A stretch of 64,000 nucleotides of DNA from Taudactylus pleione (taxonomy: Eukaryota > Chordata > Amphibia > Anura > Myobatrachidae), in contig JAUIMM010001588.1 of NCBI GenBank assembly GCA_031769625.1, forward strand, positions 503,001 to 567,000. The letters are read 5' to 3'. A program made the position numbers and the translations under genes. The notes under the pieces are model-generated. The model saw only the letters and a list, made by a program, of their open reading frames with translations. It ran no database searches and was not told the origin of the DNA. This document shows positions 44,150-55,540 of this stretch, in pieces. Each line of letters opens with the position of its first letter. Positions within the stretch are counted from its first letter, which is position 1.

Positions 44150-47100
44150 ATTATTATCCTTTATATGGCACCACATTATTGTGCAGCACCTTACATAGTA
44201 CATAGAACTAATAGGTGAACAAGAAACAAGTAACTTACAGTGCAGGACAAGGACATGATTTATACATTGCTGCAATAGCGATTAAAGCACTCACAATAAG
44301 CAGCCGGGAGTTGGCAGTCACGTGCCCTTATGGGGAGTAGAGAGTAGAAGAAAATGTAAAGAGAAGCACATGAGTGAAGAGGTCCCTGCTCGTGAGAGCT
44401 TACATTCTAAAGGAGAAGGGCAGACAGGTGTGACACAGAAGGGGAAGATAGGGAGGAAAGAGCATAAGGTGGGTTAGGATGAGTGCTGGAAGGCCTTGAT
44501 GAAGTAGTGGGTCTTGAGAGTCCGTTTGAAGATTTGTAGAGAGATGGAGAGTCTGATGGGGAGAGCATTCCAAAGGTAGGGAGCAGCACGGGCAAAATCT
44601 TGCATGTGGTAGGAAGTAATCAGTTGGCAAGAGGTGGCATGCATTTGTTGAGCAAAGTGGATGGGCGGGAGTGTGAAGGGAGAGAATGTCAGAAATGTAT
44701 GAATTAGAGGATTTGGTGAGGGCTTTGTAGGTGAGTGTAAGAACCTTGAATTGGCATCTGGAGGGGAAGGGGAGCCAGTGTAGGGCTTGAACTAGAGGGA
44801 AAGCAGATGTAGAACGTCTGGAGAGGAAGATGAGCCGAGCAGCAGCATTTAGAACCGATTGTAGTGGTGAGAGACTGGGAGGCCAGCTAGGAGAAGGTTT
44901 CAGTAGTCCAATCTGGAGATGACCCATGAGTGGATGATGGTTTTAGTGGCATCCTGGGTGAGGAAAGGTCTGATCCTGGAGATATTTTTTAGGTGGAAAC
45001 GGCAGGACTGCGAGAGGTGCTGAATGTGTGGTTTAAAGGAGAGGGAGGAGTCTAGGATAACTCCAAAACAGCGCACTTTGGGGCTAGTGGGGATAATGAA
45101 ATTGTGGGAAGTGATGTAGTGGAAGAGGGTGGGAAGATGATCAGCTCAGTCTTAGACATGTTAAGTTTAAGAAAGTGCTGGGACCTCCATGAAGAGACAG
45201 CAGAGAGACATTTGGAGATACGGGTAAGGAGCGAGGGGGAGAGCTCGGGTGGAAAGGTAAATTTGAGTGTCATCAGCATAGAGATGATATTGTAGGTCAA
45301 AGGAGTTTGAGTTCACCTAAAGAGGACGTATATAGGGAGAAAATGAGAGGTCCAAGAACAGAGCCTTGGGGAAATCCTACTATTAGTGGAAGTGGGGGGA
45401 GGAGGAGTCATGAGGACACGGAGAAGGAATGATCAGAGAGGTAGGAGGAAAGCCAGGAGAGGGCAGTGCCACGTAAACCGAGAGTAACTGATTTGCAGGA
45501 GGAGAGGGTGGTCTACAGTGTCAAATGCAGCAGAGAGGTCAAGGAGAATGAGTAGTGGCCCTTGGATTTGGCAGCAAGGAGGTCGTTGCTGAGTTTCATG
45601 AGGGCAGTTTCAGTGGAGTGGAGAGAATGGAAGCCAGATTGAAATGAGTAAAGGAGGGAGTGGGAGGAAAGAAAGGTGGTAAGGCGGTTGTAGACAATAC
45701 GCTCAAGGAGTTTGGAAGCAAAAGGGAGAAGAGAGATGGGTCGATAGTTTGAAAGTATGTTAGGATCAAGGGTAGGTTTTTTAAGAATGGGGGAGACAAG
45801 GACATGTTTGAATGCAGTACCAGATGATAGGGAGAGATTAAGGAGGTGAGCCAGATGGGAACAGGTAGGAGAGGAGACTGGAAGGGATGGGTCAAGAGGG
45901 GAGGACCGGATGAGGGCCATGACTTCCTCTCCAGAAGCAGGGGCGAAGGATGTCAGAGTTGGTGAGACAGAAGGGGAGGGGTGCTGAGGGTCTGATGGGA
46001 TATGATGTCCTCACATATGGAGTCAATTTTAGATGTAAAGTAGGTGGCAAAGTCAAGGGCAGAGAGCGAGGAGGGGAAGGGCAGAGGAGTGAGTTGAAAG
46101 TGGCAGAGAGACGCCGGGGGTTTGAGGACTGGGAGGAGATGAGGTTCTTGAAATATGTTTGTTTGGAGAGAGAGGGCAGCACGGTAGGAAGAAATAATAA
46201 ATTTGAAATGGAGGAAGTCAGCCTTAGAGCGTGATTTTCTCCATGGACGCTCAGCAATTCTTGAACACTTTTGCAGGTATCTGGTGCATTTGGAATGCTA
46301 GGGTTGTAGTGTGGATCTGCGAGAGTGAGTAGTTCTTGCCGGAGCAACAGAGTCAAGAGCAGAAGGGAGGAATTGTACAGGGAAGTAGCTTGTTCAAGAC
46401 AGGAGAGAGAAAGGATAGGGGAGAGAAGAGAGTCCAGCAGGGAGGAAAAAGCAACAGTGTCAATAGCCTCAATATTACGCTTAGTAATGGTAGCCTTAGG
46501 AGGGGAAGGAGAGAGTGATAGGTTAAAAGAGAGAAGGTGATGGTCAGAGAGGGGGAATTGGAGTAATCAGAAATATCACATTGGTGAGTAAAGACCAGGT
46601 CAAGTGAGTGCCCACTCACATGGGAGGGTGATGAGGTCCATTGGGCGAGACCAAATGAAGAGGTGAGGGTAAGGAGTTTAGCTGCAGAGGATTCTGTGGG
46701 GATGTCAATAGGAATATTAAAATCACCTAGGATAATGGAGGGAAGATCTGAGAATAGAAAGTGAGGGAGCCAGGAAGCATAGTTGTCAAGGAATTTGGAG
46801 GGAGAGCCAGGGCGACAGTAAATGACAGCTACTCTGAGGTTTACTGGTTGGAAGAGGCATATAGCATGAACCTCAAATGTGGGGAATCTAAGGGATGGTT
46901 CAGAGGGTATTAGGTGGTAGGAATAACTGGTGGATAGAAGGATTCCAACACCACCACCATGGTGATCCCCAGGCTGGGGGGTGTGGAAGAAGGCAATGCC
47001 CCCAGAGGATAGAGCAGAAGTGGTGTCAGAGGGTGAGATCTAGGTTTCAGTAATGGTTAGGAGATTCAGGGAGTTGGAGATGAAAAGATCATGGGAGGGG

Positions 47101-47330
47101 AGCAGTTTATTACATACTGACCTGGCATTCCAGAGGGCACAGGATAGAGAGATAGCATTTGTGGGGGAGATGTGAATAAGATTATCTGGGTTGCTGTAAC
47201 GTGGAGGTAAGATTAATTTGGGGGACCGATATGAATAGAGTTTAGTGACGGTGTGGGCACCTGAGCTAGAAAAGGAACCTGTAGGAGGAATATTTTGATT
47301 ACCAGATCTCGATTGGAATTCCCCCCCCCC
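44150..47330 (-). mobile_element. CR1/L2-group LINE, 5'-truncated
   Basis: Minus-strand non-LTR retrotransposon inserted in DIRS-4 gag. The 3' end at the left carries an attattatt simple tail. Order on the minus strand: endonuclease (about 47160-46500), reverse transcriptase (about 45920-45050), C-terminal region (about 44930-44410). The 5' untranslated part is absent and the right edge abuts a C run, A run and the PLE. Confidence 0.82.
44407..47170 (-). pseudogene. LINE endonuclease/reverse transcriptase, decayed
   Basis: Endonuclease motifs are readable: ALWNARSVCNKLLPSHDLF, LLTITET, GGIAFFHTPQPGDHHGGGVG, then IILGDFNIP and SGHSLDLVFTHQCDIS, an APE-type domain. The reverse transcriptase shows [35 protein letters not shown] and a YADDT box near 45275-45290 in a shifted register. 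The C-terminus retains QSVLNAAARLIFLSRR and LHWLPFPSRCQFKVLTLTYK. Motif wording places it near CR1/L2/Rex1, but the exact clade is not resolved. Multiple stops and shifts make it inactive. Confidence 0.8.
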
Positions 47331-47446
47331 AAAAAAAAAATATCATAGGTTCTAACCCTCCCCCTTTCATAATCTCCTCTATCTCTAATTTTTTGTCCTT
47401 CACTTCTATAATTGACTTTTCAAATTCCTTAAATTTTTTGTTTACC

Positions 47447-47863
47447 TTAGCCTGGAACTCTAAAGTGTTGTTCAAATGACTTTAATTGTTCTTGAATTCT
47501 CTCAATTTCTACCAGTGAATTTTTAATTGTATTCCCCCTGTAGTCAATCAAAAGCTCCATTAACTGGAAGCAGCAAGTATCTAGGATCTTATTCCAATTA
47601 TTAAGAAATACTTCATCATCCCTAAAGGATGCGGATTTAAATATCCGTAAACCCCTAGGGATAAATTTATTATCAATATATTTCCGCAAAGTAGTTTGGT
47701 CCCACCAATGCCTGGTCTCTGCCATACACAGTGTTTCCAATCTAAACAGTTTATGGAAATCATTGGATGACATTTCACTATTTTCATTATTAGTCAGATC
47801 TGAACATGTCATATATTTATTCCTTCTTTCTAATCGTTGTTTTAGGCACCTCAAAGTAGACAT
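47447..47863 (-). pseudogene. PLE N-terminal protein region (second unit)
   Basis: A 139-codon open frame whose middle reads WDQTTLRKYIDNKFIPRGLR, a pattern I associate with the N-terminal part of Penelope-like reverse transcriptases, followed by a coiled-coil-like NSLVEIERIQEQLKSFEQ. It continues in another register toward 47331 and stops at the LINE boundary. Assignment is inferred from motif style and position next to the terminal repeat. Confidence 0.5.
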
Positions 47864-48244
47864 ATTTATTAAATGAGCAGCCTCACCAACCAGTATATGA
47901 AAAGAAAAAGAAGTGTAAAATATTGGGCGCTACTGAATAATCTTAATCACCATACAATAGTTAAAACTAGAAAGAAAAAAAAAACACTACAGCTGCCACC
48001 ACATAGGTGGATCTGGGACTCCACCAATTACTGAGAATACCACACAACTAAAAACAATGGGAGCGCTAATAAATGGCTGCTGGTTTAAGGAATATTTATA
48101 ATTTTATTGCACATAATACAATTTAAAACCTTTTACATTCAAATTGAATACAAGTGGATTAATTAATAATGCTTAACGCCACAATATTTGGCACGGATCC
48201 AGCTCAGACTACGTAAAAAAACAAATACATAAAAAAATTGGTTT

Positions 48245-48340
48245 CACAGTCATGTGAGTAAAAAACACTCTAGCATAAATTGATTTAGCACCGGTTTAGT
48301 CAGAATATGGGTAGCAAAGCATGAGTTACAGATGTAAAAT
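48245..48340 (+). repeat. PLE-b terminal segment with an inverted copy at 53270-53362
   Basis: About 93 bases (tcatgtgagtaaaaaacact through gagttacagatgtaaaat) recur in reverse complement at the right edge of the element with a few changes. Confidence 0.85.
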
Positions 48341-48678
48341 CACAGCCAGCAAGCATGTAATAAGAGCTGTTAGTAATGGTATCCAATCACAGCCAGTTGT
48401 ATGCAGGTTAGTGGTAAAGCTTAATCACAGTCGATTAGCATATAGATGAAACAGCTTGTGGTATGCAGATTAGTGATACTATTACTGCAATTTATATTAG
48501 TCTGTGTTTGGTACGTTACCATCCGTCCACTCCTTTTGGTGAAATGGAGTTCAGTGAAATAGTCCTGGCCTCTACCCCAGATCCAGGGGGAGGAACCTCT
48601 GCAGTACTGTCCAAATGCAAGGATTGGTGTTGGACACTTATTTATATATGTGTCTGCGTTCCACAAGTCAACTGATAC

Positions 48679-48710
48679 GTTTCTCCGTCCTGACACGGCG
48701 GTTTCATCAG
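48679..48710 (-). ncRNA. Hammerhead ribozyme core in PLE-b
   Basis: On the minus strand ctgatga (48710-48704) and gaaac (48683-48679) enclose a stem II candidate (ccgt/acgg). Stem III and stem I pairings are imperfect, so this copy is probably decayed. Its place in the terminal repeat between two partial units is where PLE hammerheads are known to lie. Confidence 0.6.
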
Positions 48711-49495
48711 AGGATAGTTCTCTACCTATTGGTGCTGTATTATATCCCTCCTGGTGTGTACGGATTTTTTGATTTCCAATCCTAATCAGGAAATTAACTA
48801 CTGGCATACCTCTCTGGTGCCGTTCAGGGGGATAGACATTCTAGACTCACATATTATGGTGAAACAAATACAATACAATTTATACATTCAAATGTACTGA
48901 TCTAGTCTTACTTTGAGATGCCTACATGTATACTCAATACATACATGTTGAAATATAGCAACATAGAATGCAGTAGCCATGGATACCATTTATAAAACTA
49001 AGATTTATTCTTATCAACTGGAAATTTAATTTAATTAATAATCACCAATATGGGACAATGTTTGTCGATATCATATCCACATATATCGCATAATGTGATA
49101 TATATTCCTACAGGAAAAAGGGAATTATTATCCAATCAAATATTTATAAAAAATGGATGATAATATGTAAAATGTACGTCTGTACAGAATACAAGTGAAG
49201 ACACTGAAGATCTATACATAGGACCATACCATTATTTTTGTTACAACAATTTAATGATCTATTGCAATAAAACTAATAAACCCTGTGTAATAAAATCCTG
49301 AGCTTATAATTGTATAGAAAAAAACGTATGATCTTCTAATGTACAATATAATTTGTTAATAATAATATTATTCTCATTACAACTAATCCATTGAAATTAT
49401 TGACCAACATGAATAATGTGTCAAGATAAAGAAGAGATCGAGCTCCCGAAAATTAGAAGATACATTAATAACCACTAATGATTAAACCAACCAAC

Positions 49496-49497
<2 letters not shown>

Positions 49498-49550
<53 letters not shown>

Positions 49551-49582
49551 TGCATGCATGAATATATATATATATATATATA
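49498..49582. repeat. TA/CATG microsatellite
   Basis: Two TA runs separated by gcatgcatgcatgaa, in the 3' region of PLE-b. Confidence 0.92.
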
Positions 49583-49687
49583 TGCAAAAGGATTATACAA
49601 AACATTTAGTTTTAATTTAAAACTGGAGGTAGAGGCGAAAAGAAAATGAATGTGGGACATCTGAGTTATAACCAGAACCCTCTATGG

Positions 49688-50478
49688 CAGCGGTTTTCAA
49701 CCGGTGTGCCGCGGCACACTAGTGTGCCGTGGCCGGTTGTGAAGTGAGCCGCGGGGCTGTCAGAGCCACCGGGCACATTTTACTGTACTTCAGCATCCCG
49801 GGCTGCTGAGCTCCTCTGGGAGACTCAGGCGCGACCGGGTAGTGCCCTGCAAAGATGCGGCGGCGTGACATCACAGGTCAAGCACGCCACGTTGTCTACT
49901 GCCCTCCAGCCCGCTCTGCCAGCCAACTACCCTGCGCCAATCAGCCAGCCCGCGCTCTGTCCAGGCAGGCTCTGCAGCCTGCCTGGAAACCCGCCTGCAC
50001 GCAATCCTGCTGCAGTGTGAGTGACAAGGGGGGAAGAAATGTGGGTTTTGTGGGGACCAGTCATGTCATTTTTTTTAGTGAGAACCAGCCATATGTTATC
50101 CAGCCATATATTTGCCTATTTAGTGGGGAACAATGTGTTTTGTTTTGTTTTTTGTTTCTGTGGGGCCAGCCATAGTTTTCTTTTTCTGTGGGGAGCAATT
50201 CTGTGGGGCGCAATGTGGTATGGTTGTTTGTTTTGTGGGGAGCAATGTGGTTTTTTTTTTCTGTTAGGCCAGCCAATGGAATTGTTTTATTCTTGTGGGG
50301 GCCAATGTAGTGTGTTTTTTATTCTTGTGGGGGCCAATGTAGTGTGTTTTGTTCCTGTGGGAACTAATGTAGTGTGTTTTTTCATAGTCCGCGCACACCG
50401 CATCGCCGGATAGTGTGCCTTGGCAATTTTAAAATCTTGTGTAGTGTGCCGCGAGTTAAAAAAGGTTGAAAATCACTG
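49688..50478. mobile_element. hAT-type MITE with perfect 8-bp target duplication
   Basis: The octamer ctctatgg flanks both ends (49680-49687, 50479-50486). Ends read cagcggttttcaacc and ggttgaaaatcactg. Subterminal gtgtgccgcggcacac words occur near the left end and gtgtgccgcgag near the right. From about 50030 to 50390 there is a degenerate minisatellite of tgtggggaccaatgt-type units. Non-coding; the frames through it are repeat artefacts. Confidence 0.9.
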
Positions 50479-50519
50479 CTCTATGGTAATGATGACCAGA
50501 ATGTTATATATTGTTTAAT

Positions 50520-50822
50520 TAAATTGTCTCATTGAGGCCGTATAGTTCCAGGGTTTTCAACCTCAATATCCAATACGCCTCTCTTTTGCATAGTATTTTA
50601 AACCTATTCCCTCCTCTATCTGTACTTTTAATTTGTTTGACCGCTTTAACCTTAATTTACTAATATCACCCCCTACACAAACTGAGACATGTCTAGACAG
50701 ACTGTGTGTATGATTTTTCTTTAAAATATTCCTCCGATGTTACAAAAATCGAACATTTAGTGTACGTGTGGTGCACCCCACATACTGGAGGCCACAACCA
50801 CACTCAATAATATAAATAACAT
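50520..50822 (-). pseudogene. PLE-b GIY-YIG endonuclease fragment
   Basis: The minus strand reads NVIYIIECGCGLQYVG followed by TTRTLNVRF, the GIY-YIG nuclease signature of Penelope-like elements, where VIYIIEC supplies the first motif and QYVG the second. It is cut at 50822 by the palindromic insertion, with a 13-base duplication, and decays leftward toward the hAT MITE. Confidence 0.75.
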
Positions 50823-52636
50823 TTAAATAAAAGGAAAGGGAAATTGGAATGGTGGGTCGCACCAAGGCTGCTATACTTGCAGAACTGCCCTGTTAATAAT
50901 CTATCTATGTCTCAATATATTATTATATTCAGGGGTGCAACTCAGGGATACAATGACATTTTACAAACAAAGAAAGAAAAAAGAATCCCCATAAGAGTGC
51001 ACTAATTCTTGCCACTATCAACATAAAATATAACTTTTATTAGAACGATTAAATAACCACCTCAGTGGTACGATTAAAAACACAGCAAAATATAAATCAA
51101 AAGAAAAAATAAAGAAAATAGTATGTAAAATACTAATAAGTGCTCAGTCATGTGTGTCCTGATTATAAATACTCAATGGTATGCTGAATGTAAGTTGACT
51201 ACAATCAATATATACTGGTGCCTAATAATAAATATAAATAATAATAAATAGGCCACCTAATACTGTTATGTCCCTCAATATCGCATATATACTATCTACC
51301 TATATGGAGTGCACAATTAATATACTGACACTCTCTCTTCTTATATAAAATATGTAGTTCCTGCGATCTTATAAATATTAATAGTAGGTAAATATACCTC
51401 ACACAATGTATGTGCACTATCAATATATAGCCATCATAGAATCTTATATAGAGATCTCCACCAGACACAGAGTATCGTAGGATATTTAATGTGCAACAGG
51501 CATCCTTAAGTGATCATGTATCATAACAGTCCATCAATTTGGAGATACATAGAATGCTGCACATCTACCTAATACTAAATATCCGGGAATCGTGTAACTG
51601 ATATATTTAGAAAGGCTGCCGCGTGTACTGGCAGTGTGAGCGGCTTGTCAGCTGGAGCCCGCACTGACTCTGCAGCGTTGTGCGGCTTACAGCTCCACTC
51701 GTGACAGCCGTATAACGCGCGTTTCGCAGTGCTTTTTTTTGGTCTGCCTTTTGAAAAAGCACTGCAAAACGCGCGTCAGGCATTTTATGTGCCAGTATAC
51801 ATGTGTCTAATATGTTGCTAAATGTGTTGATGGAGATCTAAATTACTTGTTACTGCAACTGTATGACCCATGCTGTGCACTATATACGGCTGTCACGAGT
51901 GGAGCTGTAAGCCGCACGACACTGCAGAGTCAGTGTGGGCTCCAGCTGACAAGCCGCTCACGCTGCCAGTACAAGCGGCAGCCTTTCTAAATATATCAGT
52001 TACACGATTCCTGGATATTTAGTATTAGGTAGATGTGCAGCATTCTATGTATCTCCAAATTGATGGACTGTTATGATACATGATCACTTAAGGATGCCTG
52101 TTGTACATTAAATATCCTACTATACTCTGTGTCTGGTGGAGATCTCTATATAAGATTCTATGATGGCTATATATTGATAGTGCACATACATTGTGTGAGG
52201 TATATTTACCTACTATTAATATTTATAAGATCGCAGGAACTACATATTTTATATAAGAAGAGAGAGTGTCAGTATATTAATTGTGCACTCCATATAGGTA
52301 GATAGTATATATGCGATATTGAGGGACATAACAGTATTAGGTGGCCTATTTATTATTATTTATATTTATTATTAGGCACCAGTATATATTGATTGTAGTC
52401 AACTTACATTCAGCATACCATTGAGTATTTATAATCAGGACACACATGACTGAGCACTTATTAGTATTTTACATACTATTTTCTTTATTTTTTCTTTTGA
52501 TTTATATTTTGCTGTGTTTTTAATCGTACCACTGAGGTGGTTATTTAATCGTTCTAATAAAAGTTATATTTTATGTTGATAGTGGCAAGAATTAGTGCAC
52601 TCTTATGGGGATTCTTTTTTCTTTCTTGTTTGTAAA
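50823..52636. mobile_element. Giant palindromic insertion (arms of about 756 bases) with 13-bp target duplication
   Basis: Arms 50958-51716 and 51883-52638 are inverse copies with only a few differences, around a 166-base loop. The loop itself begins with a smaller hairpin (acgcgcgtttcgcagtgctt with aagcactgcaaaacgcgcgt). A 135-base non-palindromic part lies left of the arms. The 13-mer atataaataacat flanks the insertion (50810-50822, 52637-52649). No protein is encoded. Target-duplication length and inverted arms suggest a Penelope-like or other retroelement end product, but the class is open. Confidence 0.8.
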
Positions 52637-52639
52637 ATA

Positions 52640-53290
52640 TAAATAACATAATTAGAGTTACAGTTGAGGAAGGATTCTATGCAAAATTATTCTAGTGAGG
52701 CCTTTGATTGGAAGACTGTCTCTCTATGTCCCACATTCTTACATCTCATACTTTTCTCTCTTCCACATTTGAAGAAACCTGTTGGTTTATCTGGTAGCCA
52801 ATTCAAACGGTCGCCATTGTATTGTCTATTATTTTCTTTTTTATTTCTGTTATTAGTATTTCGATTCTTCCCATACATACTGGGAGCCAATTTCTGTTTT
52901 AAGTTGTCTGATTTCCTATAAACATTCTTAACTCCATCACCAATTATTGGACCTATTACCTTTAAAATAGATGTATTCTTTTTAATAATCTCCTTAATTG
53001 CATGGGCATCGGTATTATATTGTGTTATAAATGGACAGTACCCTACCCATTCCTCTTCCTGTCTGTTTTTTTTTTTTACTCACTAATAACTCCTTTCTAT
53101 TTTTCTTATGTGTATCATCTAATGCTTTTTCTAAGATATGTATAGGATAGCCTTGTTCCGCAAATGCTTTATATACTTTTTCTACCTGTTTCTGATAACC
53201 TGTTTCACTAGAACAGTTTCTCTTTATACAGAAAAACTGACTTTTTGGGATGTTATTTCGCCATGCTATTTTACATCTGTAACTCATGCT
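52640..53290 (-). pseudogene. PLE-b reverse transcriptase C-terminal part
   Basis: Minus-strand frames give RNCSSETGYQKQVEKVYKAF, then EQGYPIHILEKAL and a RKELL segment, followed in another register by DAHAIKEIIKKN and, further on, GFFKCG. This order (RNC, GYP, the IKEIIKK thumb helix, then a cysteine pair) is characteristic of the region between the polymerase fingers/palm and the GIY-YIG nuclease of Penelope-like elements. The catalytic YxDD region is missing by 5' truncation. Confidence 0.72.
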
Positions 53291-53364
53291 TTGCTACCCA
53301 TATTCTGCCTAAACCGGTGCTAAATCAATTTATGCTAGAGTGTTTTTTACTCACATGACTATTA

Positions 53365-53990
53365 CCAGACCAGCTATGGCTGTTGCCTGGGTAGCTAAAG
53401 CTATGGAAGAATGGACAACATCTCTGGAAGGTACTATGCCTGCTGCTACCAGAGAACAGTCTTTTTTCTGTCAGATGCGAATAGCTGCTGTGTATATTGG
53501 GGAAGTGGTCATTTGGCTTCTAGTGTCTCGGCAACTTCGGTTGCAGCTCGAAGATCCCTTTGGCTAAAGACCTGGAAGGCGGATGCAGGGTCCAAGAAGG
53601 CTCTTGAATCTTTTCCTTTTGCGAGGAAGGTACGGTTTGGACCAGAGCTGGATGACATTATTACTTCTCTGGCAACACCGAAGTCAGCTGAATTGCCATC
53701 TACGTCTACGACTAAATTTAGGCAGTCGGCAGCTCGGTCCTTTCACCCACAGACTAGGGCAAAAGGTCAGTCTTCCTCTAGACAGTCATGCCCGCAAGAC
53801 ACGTCGGGCCAAGAAATCTTGGTCAAACAAATGTCCTGCTTCCAAGCCAGTCTGACGGGGCGGTCCTCCTGGGGGGGGTCTCAGGGTTGGAGGCCAACTT
53901 CTCCAGTTCTACCAGGCCTGGTATCAGACAACTATGGATGCCTGGGTTCGAGAGTTAATCTTATGGTGACGCCATCATGTTCCTGAGGTG
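53365..53990 (+). pseudogene. gag: DIRS-4 gag-like C-terminal part
   Basis: Continues the gag interrupted near 44145: RPAMAVAWVAKAMEEW, then SVAARRSLWLKTWKADAGSK and FARKVRFGPELDDIITSLAT, matching the DIRS-1 gag in order. A lysine/glutamine/serine-rich tail follows. One frameshift lies near 53500. Confidence 0.82.
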
Positions 53991-53999
53991 TCCTCAGAG

Positions 54000-55540
54000 G
54001 TTTGTTGGTACAACCCTTTCCTTTAGACCTGGTCACGGCTTCAGCCTACTGGGAGACTATTGGGTCCCTCCTGAAGTCAGGAGTCATAATCCATATTATT
54101 ATGACGCAACAGGGAAGGGGTTATTCAAATTTATTTTTGATTCAAAAACCAAATGGGTTGCATTGCCCTATCCTGAATAAAGTCTCTCAACAGATTCATC
54201 CATGTGCCAAAATTCTATATGGAAACCCCTCTTGTCAATTAAGCTGGCAATGGAGCCTGGAGATTTCATGGTCTCCTTGGACATACAGGATGCATATCTG
54301 CATGTTCCGATTGCATGATCCCACCATGGCTAAAGCTGAGCATCCACTATACAATTATCTGTCCAATCTGGGTGGTTGGAATGAAAACCTGGTAATGTAT
54401 GAGAGCAAATGACAGTTGATCATATGGTTTTAAACACTGAAAAAAGCACACAAAAAATTGTTCAGATTGTTTAAATTTGTGTTTTTTAACCAATTTGTCT
54501 GAACAACCATTTTTGGCTATTTTCCAGTGTTTGTGAGCAAATGGACGATTGTCATTTGCGCCCATACATTGCCAGGTTTTCATTCCAACCAGCCAGATTG
54601 GACAGATATCTGACAGAAAATTGTATAGTGGATGCCCATCTTAAGATTGGCGGTAGATCACCAACATTACCAATTTCAGGCTCCACTCTTTGGTCTGATG
54701 ACAGCCCCTTGGGTATTTACCAAGATAATGGCAGTCATGACTGCTCATCTCAGATGGCAAGGAGTCAGGATACTGCCATATTTGGATGATGACCTGATAT
54801 TAGCACAATCTAAGGAGATGTTACAATGTCATCTGCAAATGACCATTGTCTGTTTACAACAGCATGGCTGGATAATCAATTGGAAAAAGTCCTCTCTCCA
54901 ACTCAGCAGATGGTGCACTTGGGGGCGCTGTTGGATTCTCTGGGACAGAGGATTCTTCTACCAGAAGACAAAGTCCGACAAAGTGACAGCAGTGGCCTAC
55001 ATCAACCATCAGGGAGGCACATGAAGGAAGTGGAGGAAATTCTGCTGTGGGCAGAATGCCATCTTCTGGCAATATTCATCTCAGGTGTTCTCAACTGGGA
55101 AGTGGACTTCCTAAGTCGCCAGGACGTACACGCCGGAGAATGGGCTCTTCATCTGGATGTCTTTCAACTCCTGGTGGACAAGTGGGGATTACCGGACGTG
55201 GACCTCATGGCGTCAGTCACAATCACAAAGTCCCCAGGTATTGGTCCAGAACAAGGGACCCCTCAGCCGGCTTTGTGGACACTGACGGTGAGGTGGGACT
55301 TCAGGTTGGCATATCTGTTTCCTCCAATCTCCCTCCTCCCAAGAGTCATCAGAAAGTTCAAGCAGAAAGTCGGGAGGATAATACTAATAGCCCCTGCCTG
55401 GCACAGGAGACATTGGTTTTCTGACCATAGACAGTCCACTTCCACTGTCTCTACGGCTGAAACTGCTAGTGCAGGATCCCTGCCTATATCGGGATTTACC
55501 TTGGCTGACTTTGACGGCATGGCTATTGAGTCTGCCGCCT
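54000..55540 (+). pseudogene. pol: DIRS-4 reverse transcriptase / RNase H / methylase-like polyprotein, broken
   Basis: Reverse transcriptase begins with QQGRGYSNLFLIQKPNGLHC, then a DIQDAYLHV-like block, and is cut by a MITE (54337-54638). It resumes with HYQFQAPLFGLMTAPWVFTK and ILPYLDDDLILAQ, where an extra aspartate codon disturbs the usual YLDDL spacing. Most of RNase H is deleted (only AVAYINHQGGT remains), followed by GVLNWEVDFLSRQDVHAGEW, LLVDKWGLPDVDLMAS and LIAPAWHRRHWFS. The frame runs out in a shifted LTAWLL end. Confidence 0.82.
54337..54638. mobile_element. MITE in DIRS-4 reverse transcriptase
   Basis: Inverse ends (gcatccactatacaattatc / gaaaattgtatagtggatgc) and a shared ccagtgtttgtgagcaaa core place it with the MITE at 34065-34223. 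Confidence 0.78.

Larger units (their letters stand above)
47331..53362 (-). mobile_element. Penelope-like element, partial head-to-tail copies (PLE-b)
   Basis: Reading the minus strand from right to left: a 5'-truncated unit with the end of the reverse transcriptase (53290-52640), a GIY-YIG endonuclease piece (50820-50520), a 3' region, a terminal-repeat-like segment with a hammerhead core (48710-48679), then the start of a second unit encoding the N-terminal region (47863-47331). The right edge (53270-53362) is an inverted copy of 48245-48340. A MITE (49688-50478) and a large palindrome (50823-52636) are inserted in it. The layout of partial tandem units plus a short inverted tag is known for Penelope-like elements. 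Confidence 0.72.

Noticed and set aside
51715..51780. Hammerhead in the loop of the giant palindrome
   Set aside because: The acgcgcgtttcgc hairpin resembles the 3' side of a ribozyme, but no ctganga box is present.
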